A DNA stretch of 64,000 nt, taken from contig NZ_JACGXA010000001.1 of assembly GCF_014138045.1 (NCBI RefSeq), forward strand, positions 3,767,001 through 3,831,000, read 5' to 3'. The first letter of the stretch is position 1; each line of letters opens with the position of its first letter. This DNA comes from Nocardioides ginsengisegetis (lineage in GTDB: Bacteria > Actinomycetota > Actinomycetes > Propionibacteriales > Nocardioidaceae). Under the pieces are notes generated by a model that worked only from the letters and a program-made list of their open reading frames with translations, was not told the origin of the DNA and ran no database searches. This document shows positions 1-7,349 of this stretch, one piece after another. Both the position numbers and the translations under genes were made by a program.

Positions 1-793
1 TCAGGCCCTTGCCGTCCGGCGTGGTCTGGAGGAAGTCGGAGGCCTCGAACTCCGGCTCCCCGAAGAAGGCGTCGGCGCCCTGGTCGGAGAAGGCGATCAG
101 CTCGCGCAGGATCACGCCGGCCGTGGCCGAGGAGAGGCCGCCGAGCTCCTTGAGGTCGGCCTTGCCGTCGTCACTGGTGAGGTGGCTGACGACGGCACGC
201 AGGTCGGCGAGGTCGAGCAGCGGCAGCCCGGCCTGGTCGGCGTAGTGGAAGACCAGCCCGAGGCTGGACTCCTGGGTGTCGTTGAGGCCGAGCACCTTGC
301 TCAGCAGGGTCGGGCCGAAGGCGGTCATGGTGACGCGCAGCGGGATGCCGCTGCCCTGTCCGCCGAGCGCGTAGTACTCCACCGGGAAGCCGGTGGCCGT
401 CCACGCCTGGCCGACGGAGGCGGCCCGGGCCGTGACCTTGTCGCTCACGGCCCCCGGCGCGCCGAGTCCGGACAGGTCGCCCTTGATGTCGGCGGCGAAG
501 ACCGGGACGCCGTTGGCGCTCAGCTGCTCGGCCAGCAGCTGGAGGGTCTTGGTCTTGCCGGTGCCGGTCGCCCCGGCCACGAGCCCGTGCCGGTTGAGCA
601 TGGCGAGCGGGATCCGGATGCGCACGTCCGAGAGCGTCGTGGCGTCCAGCATCAGACCACCGAGCTCGAGGGCGGCGCCCTCGAAGGCGTAGCCCGGCGC
701 GACGGCCTGCACGATCAGGTTGTCAGCCGGAGTGTCAGCCGGAGTGTCGGCCGGGGTGTCGGAGCCGGGCACGGACGCGGGCGTCTCGGTCAT
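1..793 (-). CDS. HerA-like (DUF853) ATPase, N-terminal part
   Basis: The gene runs off the left edge; 264 codons are visible. The ATG at 793 opens a frame without stops to the edge. After a low-complexity N-terminus, where a 12-bp unit is tandemly repeated to encode TPAD three times (about residues 13-24), comes a nucleotide-binding fold with Walker A GATGTGKT at residues 74-81, then FAADIKGDLSGLG, typical of DUF853/YjgR HerA-like helicases. Such proteins are cytoplasmic ATPases of the FtsK/HerA class; the biological role of this branch is not established. The family is about 500 residues, so roughly half is missing. Family assignment is firm, function is not. Confidence 0.85.
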   Translation of the reverse strand, partial: MTETPASVPGSDTPADTPADTPADNLIVQAVAPGYAFEGAALELGGLMLDATTLSDVRIRIPLAMLNRHGLVAGATGTGKTKTLQLLAEQLSANGVPVFAADIKGDLSGLGAPGAVSDKVTARAASVGQAWTATGFPVEYYALGGQGSGIPLRVTMTAFGPTLLSKVLGLNDTQESSLGLVFHYADQAGLPLLDLADLRAVVSHLTSDDGKADLKELGGLSSATAGVILRELIAFSDQGADAFFGEPEFEASDFLQTTPDGKGL

Positions 794-846
794 GGGCCGA
801 GAGTAGAGCGTGCCGGGCGCGCCCGGTTGCTCGTTATAGTCGCGAC

Positions 847-1143
847 GTGATCTTCAAGCGCGTCGGCGAGGGACGTCCCTACCCCGACCACGGGCTGACG
901 TCCCGGGCCTGGGCGACGGTGCCGCCGCGACAGGTGCGGCTCGACGAGCTGGTCACGACCAAGGACACCCTCCAGCTGGCCGCGCTCCTCGACGAGGACT
1001 CCACGTTCTACGGCGACCTCTTCGCCCACGTCGTGGAGTGGCACGGCGAGCTCTACCTCGAGGACGGCCTGCACCGCGCCCTGCGCGCGGCCCTCCAGCA
1101 GCGCAACGTGCTGCACGCCCGCGTCCACACGATGGCCTCGTGA
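847..1143 (+). CDS. Conserved actinobacterial protein, VapB-like by annotation
   Basis: 98 residues beginning MIFKRVGEGRPYPDHGL, with a conserved middle (RLDELVTTKDTL, DSTFYGDLFAHVVEW) and end (GLHRALRAALQQRNVLHARV). I recognise this as a small protein conserved through actinobacteria beside LytR_C-domain genes. Automated pipelines often call it a type II VapB-family antitoxin. No PIN-domain toxin follows, so a toxin-antitoxin role is not supported here. Its stop lies 10 bp before the next gene, so the two are probably co-transcribed. Divergent from the HerA-like gene, with a 53-bp gap holding the promoters. Confidence 0.8.
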   Translation: MIFKRVGEGRPYPDHGLTSRAWATVPPRQVRLDELVTTKDTLQLAALLDEDSTFYGDLFAHVVEWHGELYLEDGLHRALRAALQQRNVLHARVHTMAS

Positions 1144-1153
1144 GGGCCGCCTG

Positions 1154-1660
1154 ATGCGCCAGGGCGTGAAGTCAGCGGCCACGATGGTGGTCCTCGGACT
1201 GCTCCTCCTCATCGGCGGCGCCTGGGGATGGTCGGCGCTGACCGAGCCGTTCCCCGGCAAGGCCGACCTCCCGACCTGCGTGGACACGTCGGTCTCGGCC
1301 GGCGACAAGGTCTATCCCAGCCAGGTGACGGTCAGCGTCTTCAACGCCGGCACCCGCGAGGGCCTGGCGGGCCGGACCATGGGGCTCTTCACCAACCAGG
1401 GCTTCGGTGCCGGTGACAGCGGCAACGCGCCCCACGGGACCAGCGTCGCCCGCGCGGAGATCTGGACCAAGGAGCCCACCAACCCGGCGGTCCTCCTCGT
1501 GGCGAGCAAGCTCGGCCCGGGGACGAAGATCGTGCGTCGCAACGCCTCCGGCGCCGGCGTGGTCGTCATGGTGGGCGACGCGTTCAACAAGCTGGCGAAG
1601 GGCAAGGGCAAGGTCACCGCCCGCGAGGACACCACGATCTGCAGCCCGCCGATCCGCTGA
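1154..1660 (+). CDS. Membrane-anchored LytR C-terminal-domain protein
   Basis: 168 residues. One hydrophobic segment at about 9-29 acts as a signal anchor; the rest would be extracytoplasmic. From about residue 50, 'VTVSVFNAGTREGLAGRTMG' followed by 'GFGAGDSGNA' is the LytR_C (CpsA-associated) pattern, a domain found alone or at the end of LytR-CpsA-Psr wall-polymer ligases. The catalytic LCP domain is absent, so this is a stand-alone accessory domain, possibly acting at the cell envelope. Paired with the upstream small conserved gene, an arrangement I know from other actinobacteria. It converges on the antiporter gene, with 3 bp between the stops. Confidence 0.8.
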   Translation: MRQGVKSAATMVVLGLLLLIGGAWGWSALTEPFPGKADLPTCVDTSVSAGDKVYPSQVTVSVFNAGTREGLAGRTMGLFTNQGFGAGDSGNAPHGTSVARAEIWTKEPTNPAVLLVASKLGPGTKIVRRNASGAGVVVMVGDAFNKLAKGKGKVTAREDTTICSPPIR

Positions 1661-1663
1661 CGT

Positions 1664-3175
1664 TCACGTCGTACGGCGCTTCTCGGCGCCCAGCCACTGG
1701 GCCAGCCGCCCGCCCTCGCTGACCTGCCGCAGCCGCTGCTCGGTCGCCTCCCGCATCTTGCGCGGGGTCACCACCAGCAGGTCGTCGCCGTGCCGCAGGA
1801 CGGTGCGCCGCTCGGGCACCAGCGTCTCGCCGTCGCGGATCACCATCGACACCGACGCGCCCTTGGGCAGCCTGAGCTCGCCGACCTCGACGCCGTGCAT
1901 CCGGGAGGTGGGGGCGATGGAGACCTGGAGCAGGTCGGCCGCGATCCGCTCGAGCGGCGCGGCCTCGACCTCCAGGCCCCGCGGCTCGGACCGGCGGGCC
2001 ACCTTCAGCCAGCGGGCCACCAGCGGCAGGGTCGGGCCGGTGAGCAGCGTGTAGAGCACGACCATGACGAAGACCAGGTCGAAGAGGCGCTGCGCCCCGT
2101 CGACCCCGGCCGCGAGCGGGATGGTGGTGAGCACGATCGGGACCGCCCCGCGCAGGCCGGCCCAGGACAGGAACGTCAGCTCGCGCCAGGGCATCGGCGA
2201 CACCACGGCGCTGACGAGGACCGACAGCGGCCGGGCGACGAAGGTGAGGATCAGGCCGGCCACGATGGCCAGGCCGACGATCGACGGCGTGAGCCGGTCG
2301 GGCGAGAGGAGCAGGCCGAGCATGACGAAGAGCCCGATCTGGGCCAGCCAGGCGACGCCCTCCGCGAAGGACCGGGTGGCCGCGCGGTGCGGGAGCTCGG
2401 CGTTGCCGAGGACCAGCGCGGCGACGTACACCGCGGCGAAGCCGGAACCGTGCACCGCGGCGCCGGTGCCGTAGGCCAGGAACGTCAGCGTGATGACGGC
2501 GAGGGGGTAGAGGCCGGAGGAGGGCAGCGCCGCGCGGCGCATCACCCAGGCACCGCCGACGCCGACCAGCAGGCCGAGGCCGGCGCCGGCGACCAGCTCG
2601 TAGGCGACGATCCCGACCGCGCCGAGGGCGCCGTGGTCGGCGACCGCGCCCGACGAGATCAGCGTGACGAGCACGACGGTCGGGGCGTCGTTGAGCCCGG
2701 ACTCGGCCTCGAGCGCACCCGTCAACCGTCGTGGCAGCGGCACCACCCGGAGCACCGAGAACACCGCGGCGGCGTCGGTCGGCGAGGTGACCGCGCCGAG
2801 CAGGACGGCGAGCTCCCAGGGCAGGCCCAGCAGGTAGTGGCCGCTGAGCGCCACCACCCCGACCGAGACGGCGACACCCAGGGTGGCCAGCGACAGACCG
2901 AGCGGCATCGAGGGACGCGCCTCGCGCCAGCTCGTGGTGAGACCGCCCTCGGCCAGGATCACCGCGAGGGCGGCGAAGCCGAGAGAGTGCGCGAGCTCGG
3001 CGTTCTCGAAGCCGATGCCGGCGCCGGACTCGCCCAGGGCGACGCCCATCAGCAGGTAGACCAGCAGGCTGGGCAGGCCGGTGCGGGAGGAGAACCGCAC
3101 GGCCAGGATGGCCAGCAGGGTGACGGCGGAGCCCACCAGCAGGAAGGTGTCGAGCTGGTGGACGTCGAACGTCAC
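1664..3175 (-). CDS. CPA1-family K+/H+ (Na+/H+) antiporter with RCK_C domain
   Basis: 503 residues. About 12 membrane segments fill residues 10-390; the transport-core signatures TSPTDAAAV and ESGLNDAP match the NhaP2/CvrA branch of monovalent cation:proton antiporters. A cytoplasmic tail at about 400-485 (for example VEVGELRLPKGASVSMVI, then RTVLRHGDDLLVV) looks like a TrkA-C/RCK_C regulatory domain. Expected role: export of K+ or Na+ in exchange for protons at the plasma membrane. Single transcription unit; the next gene in the same direction is 99 bp upstream. Cation preference cannot be read from the sequence. Confidence 0.88.
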   Translation of the reverse strand: MTFDVHQLDTFLLVGSAVTLLAILAVRFSSRTGLPSLLVYLLMGVALGESGAGIGFENAELAHSLGFAALAVILAEGGLTTSWREARPSMPLGLSLATLGVAVSVGVVALSGHYLLGLPWELAVLLGAVTSPTDAAAVFSVLRVVPLPRRLTGALEAESGLNDAPTVVLVTLISSGAVADHGALGAVGIVAYELVAGAGLGLLVGVGGAWVMRRAALPSSGLYPLAVITLTFLAYGTGAAVHGSGFAAVYVAALVLGNAELPHRAATRSFAEGVAWLAQIGLFVMLGLLLSPDRLTPSIVGLAIVAGLILTFVARPLSVLVSAVVSPMPWRELTFLSWAGLRGAVPIVLTTIPLAAGVDGAQRLFDLVFVMVVLYTLLTGPTLPLVARWLKVARRSEPRGLEVEAAPLERIAADLLQVSIAPTSRMHGVEVGELRLPKGASVSMVIRDGETLVPERRTVLRHGDDLLVVTPRKMREATEQRLRQVSEGGRLAQWLGAEKRRTT

Positions 3176-3274
3176 AAGTCACCTCGCGTCTGTCGTGGGC
3201 GGCTCCTACCGCACTCTATCCAGACGGGGGTCTGCGCCGGGGTCGCACGAGCGGCGCCGGACACCGCCGCGAGG

Positions 3275-4246
3275 TCAGGTCGTGGGGGTGTAGCCCGGCC
3301 GCCCGGAGGCGTCCCACTCCTCCCAGAACGCGGTGAACTCCTCGCCCAGGAAGGGGTCGCCGCCGGTCATGGCGATCCCGCCGCGGCGCACGGTCCAGTC
3401 CCAGGGCGCGAGCTCCTGGGCGGCCGCGAGGTGCCGGCGGGCGGCGTCGGTGAGCCAGCGCCGTTGCAGGTGTGCCGCGACCCGTCGCTCGGCGAGGGCC
3501 CGCTGCTCCTCGTCGGTGCGGGCCGGCGCGTCGGCCCGGGCGCTCTCGGGCAGCTCCCCCTCGCGGGCCCACCGCCGCAGCAGGTCGTGGTGCTGCTCGC
3601 TGTCGATCCGGGTCCACGCGACGAACTGGTCGTCGCCCGGCGCGATGGTCGGGGGCTTGACGATCCGGTCGCGCTCGTCGACCCACACCACCGACGGGAC
3701 GTTGGTGATGCCGTAGCGCTCGGCGGTCACGTGCGCGGTGTCGACCGCGACGGGGTACGTCGGGTGGCCGGCCTCGATCCACGGCCGGGAGTCCTCCGGG
3801 TCGGCGTCGAGGGCGACCGAGAAGAGCCGGAGCCCGGTGTCGGCGAGCTCGTCCTGGACCCGCTGCCAGCCGGCCAGCTCGTGCCGGCAGCCGCACCACG
3901 ACGCCCAGGTGACCAGGACCCGCTTGGCGCCGGAGAGGTCGTCGAAGCTGACCGGGTTGCCGTCGACGTCGGGCAGCGTGAGGCTCGGCGCCCGTCCGTC
4001 GCCGAGCTCCCGGGCCCGGGTCGCGGCGCTCGGTGCCACGGCCACCACCTCGTGCTCGTCGTCGCGGGCCACGAGCAGGCCGAGCGCGTCGGGGACGGAC
4101 CGCCCCAGCAGCGGCACGCAGGTCTCGCCGCGGCAGAGACCCTGCGGCTTGAGGGTCCAGCCCAGTGCGGCCGCCAGGGCTGCGTCGTCGTCGAGACCGG
4201 CCGCCATCTCGTGCTCGCAGCCGTCCACGTCGATCAGGGTCAGCAC
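3275..4246 (-). CDS. TlpA/ResA-like redoxin with a CxC active site
   Basis: 323 residues from the GTG at 4246; another in-frame GTG at 4261 would add five residues and sit almost on the operator. Residues 85-215 form a thioredoxin/AhpC-TSA fold: a 'LPDVDGNPVSFDDL' entry strand, WASWCGCRHEL at the redox site, and the cis-proline loop TNVPSVVWVDE. The site is Cys-Gly-Cys where the family usually has CxxC. The N-terminal part carries a second Cys pair in CRGETC. No signal peptide, so cytoplasmic. The C-terminal 100 residues are helical and charged. Divergent from the flavoprotein gene over a 44-bp gap with a KstR-type site, so the two are probably co-regulated. Substrate unknown. Confidence 0.75.
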   Translation of the reverse strand: MLTLIDVDGCEHEMAAGLDDDAALAAALGWTLKPQGLCRGETCVPLLGRSVPDALGLLVARDDEHEVVAVAPSAATRARELGDGRAPSLTLPDVDGNPVSFDDLSGAKRVLVTWASWCGCRHELAGWQRVQDELADTGLRLFSVALDADPEDSRPWIEAGHPTYPVAVDTAHVTAERYGITNVPSVVWVDERDRIVKPPTIAPGDDQFVAWTRIDSEQHHDLLRRWAREGELPESARADAPARTDEEQRALAERRVAAHLQRRWLTDAARRHLAAAQELAPWDWTVRRGGIAMTGGDPFLGEEFTAFWEEWDASGRPGYTPTT

Positions 4247-4266
4247 GGGACAGGATCGCACGAAAC

Positions 4267-4280
4267 TGAAACATGTTCTA
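4267..4280. promoter_or_regulatory. KstR-type operator between divergent genes
   Basis: The 14-mer TGAAACATGTTCTA fits TnnAACnnGTTnnA, the consensus of the steroid-catabolism repressor KstR, at every fixed position. It lies between the redoxin (minus) and the flavoprotein (plus), 10 bp before the flavoprotein ATG. TAGATT at 4279-4284 could be a -10 element; transcription would then start at or next to the ATG (leaderless), and a bound repressor would block it. The match is seen; binding is inferred. Confidence 0.6.
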
Positions 4281-4290
4281 GATTGGGCGC

Positions 4291-5769
4291 ATGAGCGCCA
4301 CCCCCGTCACGTCGGGCACGACCGTCCCCGACGTGCTGCCCGCATCCGTGCTCGACGGGCTCCCGGACTCGGAGTCCTGGGACGTCGTGGTCGTCGGGTT
4401 CGGCATCGCCGGTGGCTGCGCCGCGCTCGAGGCCGCCCGGGCCGGGGCGCGGGTGCTGCTGCTGGAGCGGGCGTCCGTGCACGGCGGGACGTCGAGCATG
4501 TCCGGCGGACACTTCTACCTCGGCGGAGGGACCGCCGTGCAGCGGGCGACCGGGCACGAGGACTCCGCCGACGAGATGTACGCCTACCTGATGGCCACCA
4601 CCAAGGAGCCCGAGCCCGACAAGATCCGGGCCTACTGCGACGGGTCGGTCGAGCACCTCGACTGGCTGGAGTCGCTCGGCTTCGAGTTCGAGCGCTCCTA
4701 CTACGCCGAGAAGGCCGTCATCCAGCCCGGCACCCAGGGGCTGATGTACACCGGCAACGAGAAGGTGTGGCCCTACCGCGAGCAGGCGGTGCCGGCCCCC
4801 CGCGGGCACAAGGTGCCGGTCGCCGGCGACACCGAGGGCACCCGGCTGGTGATGGACCTGCTGCGCGCCCGGGTCGAGGAGGCCGGCGTCGAGGTGCGCT
4901 ACGAGACCGGCGCGACGCAGCTCATCGCCTCGGATGCCTGGGCGGTCGTCGGGGTCGGCTGGCGACGCTTCTCCGAGACCGGCGTGGTCCGGGCCGGGGC
5001 CGTCGTGCTGGCCGCGGGCGGGTTCGTGATGAACGCCGACATGGTGGCCGCGCACACGCCGACGCTGGGCTCCAAGCTGTTCACGCTGGGATCGACGTAC
5101 GACGACGGGTTGGGGATCCGGCTCGGCCAGTCGGTCGGTGCGGAGCTGCGGCACATGGACGAGCCGTTCATCACCGCGCCGTTCTACCCGCCGTCGGTGC
5201 TGGTGACCGGGGTGATCGTGAACCGGCTCGGGGAGCGGTTCGTGGCCGAGGACAGCTATCACGCGCGCACGTCGGCGCACGTGCTGGCGCAGCCGGGCCA
5301 CGCGGCGTACCTCATCGTCGACAGCGAGCACGTCGAGCACCCGAAGATGCCGCTCGTCCCCTTCCTCGACGGCTACGAGACCCTCGCGGAGATGGAGGAG
5401 GGGCTCGGCGTGCCGGCCGGCTCCCTCGAGCGGACCCTCGGCCGCTACAACGAGCACGCCGCCCGGGGCGAGGACCCCGACTTCCACAAGCACCCCGACT
5501 GGCTCGCGCCGCAGGCGGTCGCCCCGTGGGGCGTCTACGACCTGACGCTCGGCCACGCGCTCTACGCCGGCTTCACGCTCGGCGGGATGCGCACGACCGT
5601 CGACGCCCAGGTGCAGCGGCCCGACGGGTCGGTGATCCCCGGGCTGTACGCCGCCGGCGCCTGCGCCTCGAACATCGCCCAGGACGGGGCGGGCTACTGC
5701 TCGGGCACCCAGCTCGGTGAGGGCTCGTTCTTCGGGCGGCGGGCCGGACGGCACGCCGCCGGCGGCTAA
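4291..5769 (+). CDS. FAD-dependent oxidoreductase of the fumarate reductase/KstD fold
   Basis: 492 residues. The Rossmann motif VVVVGFGIAGGCAALEAA at about 31-48 is followed by LLLERASVHGGTSSMSGG, the FAD-binding entry of the fumarate reductase/3-ketosteroid dehydrogenase superfamily. The C-terminal FAD part is seen in GLYAAGACASNIAQDG and GTQLGEGSFFGR. No signal peptide. The ATG at 4291 has no Shine-Dalgarno, which suits leaderless transcription. Members dehydrogenate steroid or similar enone/enoate substrates. The KstR-type operator just upstream argues for a sterol or related ring-lipid role, but the best-known KstD active-site tyrosines cannot be placed by eye, so 'KstD-like' is the limit. 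The aminotransferase follows after 9 bp. Confidence 0.78.
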   Translation: MSATPVTSGTTVPDVLPASVLDGLPDSESWDVVVVGFGIAGGCAALEAARAGARVLLLERASVHGGTSSMSGGHFYLGGGTAVQRATGHEDSADEMYAYLMATTKEPEPDKIRAYCDGSVEHLDWLESLGFEFERSYYAEKAVIQPGTQGLMYTGNEKVWPYREQAVPAPRGHKVPVAGDTEGTRLVMDLLRARVEEAGVEVRYETGATQLIASDAWAVVGVGWRRFSETGVVRAGAVVLAAGGFVMNADMVAAHTPTLGSKLFTLGSTYDDGLGIRLGQSVGAELRHMDEPFITAPFYPPSVLVTGVIVNRLGERFVAEDSYHARTSAHVLAQPGHAAYLIVDSEHVEHPKMPLVPFLDGYETLAEMEEGLGVPAGSLERTLGRYNEHAARGEDPDFHKHPDWLAPQAVAPWGVYDLTLGHALYAGFTLGGMRTTVDAQVQRPDGSVIPGLYAAGACASNIAQDGAGYCSGTQLGEGSFFGRRAGRHAAGG

Positions 5770-5778
5770 CGTCGCTGC

Positions 5779-6945
5779 ATGAGCAGGCTCGAGGTCGCGT
5801 CCCGCGCCAACGTCCCGCCGTTCCACGTCATGGACCTGCTGGCGGCGGCGACCGAGCGCCAGCGCACCCACGGCGACCTGCTCAACCTGCTGGCGGGGCA
5901 GCCGATGACGGGCGCGCCGGTGCCGGTGCGCGACGAGGCGGTGCGGCTGCTGGGGTCCGGCGACCCGCTGGGCTACACGCCGGCGGCGGGGATCGTGGAG
6001 CTGCGCGAGGCGATCGCGGCCCACCACAAGCGGGCGCACGGCATCGACGTGAGCGCGGACGAGGTGGTGGTGACGACCGGGAGCAGCGGCGGCTTCCTGC
6101 TGGCGTTCCTCGCAGCCTTCGAGCCCGGCGACCGGGTGGCGATGGCGCGGCCCGGCTACCCCTGCTACCGCAACGTGCTGACCGCACTCGGCATCGAGGT
6201 GGTCGAGATCCCGACCGGACCGGAGACCCGCTTCCAGCCGACGGTCGAGCAGGTCACGGCAGTGCCCGACCTGAAGGGGCTCGTCGTCGCCAGTCCCGCC
6301 AACCCGACCGGCACCATGCTGCTGCCGGCCGAGCTCGCGGCGCTGGCCACGTGGTGCGAGGAGCACGGGGTGCAGCTGATCTCCGACGAGATCTACCACG
6401 GCATCGAGTACGCCCAGCCCCATCTGGCGCGCAGCGCCTGGGAGACGAGCCGCGAGGCGGTGGTCTTCTCCAGCTTCTCGAAGTACTTCTCCATGACCGG
6501 CTGGCGGATCGGCTGGATGCTGGTCCCCGACCGGCTGCGGCGCGCGGCCGACGTCCTCACCGGCAACTTCACGATCTGTCCCCCGGTGATCGCCCAGCGG
6601 GCCTGCCTCGCGGCCTTCGACGAGGCGTCGTACGCCGAGCTCGACGGCCACGTCGCCCGCTACGCCGTCAACCGGCGGTTGCTGCTCGACGGGCTGCCCC
6701 GGCTGGGGATCACCGAGCTCGCGCCGGCCGACGGGGCGTTCTACGCCTATGCCGACGTCGGCCACCTCACCGACGACACGATGGCCTTCGCCCACGACCT
6801 GCTGGCCCGCACCGGCGTGGCGGTCGCGCCCGGCATCGACTTCGACACCGAGCAGGGCGGCCGCTTCGTGCGGTTCAGCTTCGCCGGGCCGGGCAGCGAC
6901 ATCGAGCTCGCGCTCGACCGGCTGGCGTCGGTGCTGCCTCGCTGA
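5779..6945 (+). CDS. PLP-dependent class I/II aminotransferase
   Basis: 388 residues, the usual length for fold-type I aminotransferases. Motifs in order: YTPAAGIVELREAIAAHH, SPANPTGTM (substrate-carboxylate Asn region), LISDEIYHGIEY (Asp and Tyr contacting PLP) and SSFSKYFSMTGWRIGWM with the Schiff-base Lys. Closest in style to aspartate/aromatic aminotransferases of the actinobacterial AspB group; the amino donor cannot be read off. Cytoplasmic. It starts 9 bp after the flavoprotein stop without a strong ribosome site, so it is probably co-transcribed with it and under the same operator. Confidence 0.88.
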   Translation: MSRLEVASRANVPPFHVMDLLAAATERQRTHGDLLNLLAGQPMTGAPVPVRDEAVRLLGSGDPLGYTPAAGIVELREAIAAHHKRAHGIDVSADEVVVTTGSSGGFLLAFLAAFEPGDRVAMARPGYPCYRNVLTALGIEVVEIPTGPETRFQPTVEQVTAVPDLKGLVVASPANPTGTMLLPAELAALATWCEEHGVQLISDEIYHGIEYAQPHLARSAWETSREAVVFSSFSKYFSMTGWRIGWMLVPDRLRRAADVLTGNFTICPPVIAQRACLAAFDEASYAELDGHVARYAVNRRLLLDGLPRLGITELAPADGAFYAYADVGHLTDDTMAFAHDLLARTGVAVAPGIDFDTEQGGRFVRFSFAGPGSDIELALDRLASVLPR

Positions 6946-7051
6946 CTCAGCTGAGCGAGGTCGTGCCGAGGGGCGTGACGAGGTAGGTCCGGCCCGTGGG
7001 GTCCGGGTGTCGGTGGTGGCGGGCCGTGCGTTCGCGCCAGCCGGATCGGTG

Positions 7052-7139
7052 GGGGCGGAATCGCCGGTTAACCGGCGATTCCGCCCCTAAGAGTGGGCAG
7101 GATCATCACCGAGCGCCCCGAAATGATGATCCTGCGCAC
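7052..7139 (-). repeat. Bipartite palindromic repeat, copy 1 (reverse orientation)
   Basis: Two adjacent inverted repeats. Positions 7052-7087 form a perfect 36-bp palindrome centred on GGTTAACC. Arms 7092-7107 and 7124-7139 (GTGGGCAGGATCATCA against TGATGATCCTGCGCAC) form a second stem. Copies 2 and 3 lie at 45414-45503 and 46617-46701 in the opposite orientation. Relative to them, paired positions in the palindrome have changed together (A-T to G-C inside, plus the outer flanks), so pairing is kept while sequence changes. Confidence 0.85.
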
Positions 7140-7263
7140 ACAGCACCCTCAGCCCAGTCACCAGACCAGAGGCGCCCGCGCATGCGGCCGGCCAGGCCAC
7201 GCGCGCGGGTGCACACACACCCCGGCACGAGCCACACCTCCGACACCGGACCGACTCCCGGCT

Positions 7264-7336
7264 CACCGGGTTTCGAGACGCTCGCTGGCGCTCGCTCCTC
7301 AACCAGCGAAGGGCGCTGGCGCTCGCTCCTCAACCA
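7264..7336 (+). repeat. 'ggtttcgagacgctcgctgg' repeat, copy 1, with internal duplication
   Basis: CACCGGGTTTCGAGACGCTC followed by GCTGGCGCTCGCTCCTCAAC and CA, after which the unit from CGCTGGCGCTC to CAACCA is repeated once. A second copy is at 31714-31768. Ends GGTT..GAG and CTC..AACC are mutually complementary, so it can fold as a hairpin. This family is familiar from Nocardioides and related genomes, where its antisense is often mis-called as coding (VEERAPASVSKPGEP). Confidence 0.85.
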
Positions 7337-7349
7337 ACGGGGACCGCGG

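Larger units (their letters stand above)
6946..7349. other. 404-bp convergent intergenic region holding two repeat families
   Basis: Between the convergent aminotransferase and beta-propeller genes. It contains the bipartite palindromic repeat (7052-7139) and the 'ggtttcgagac' repeat (7264-7336). The first 100 bp, read on the minus strand to a TGA at 6950, give a GRTYLVTPLGTTSLS-like end that might be a relic of a DUF222/HNH protein C-terminus; this is weak. The stretch 7140-7263 shows nothing I can name. No gene supported. Confidence 0.6.

Noticed and set aside
847..1143. Toxin-antitoxin role for the VapB-like protein.
   Set aside because: No toxin gene is adjacent; the neighbour is a LytR_C protein and the pair is a conserved housekeeping arrangement.
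6950..7050. Minus-strand end GRTYLVTPLGTTSLS before TGA, resembling a DUF222/HNH C-terminus.
   Set aside because: Only about 30 codons, no start and no HNH residues; likeness too weak for a pseudogene call.
7052..7087. The 36-bp palindrome as a simple rho-independent terminator.
   Set aside because: It has no T-run, comes with a second conserved stem, and copy 2 lies between two same-direction genes, so a dispersed repeat explains it better, though it may also stop transcription.
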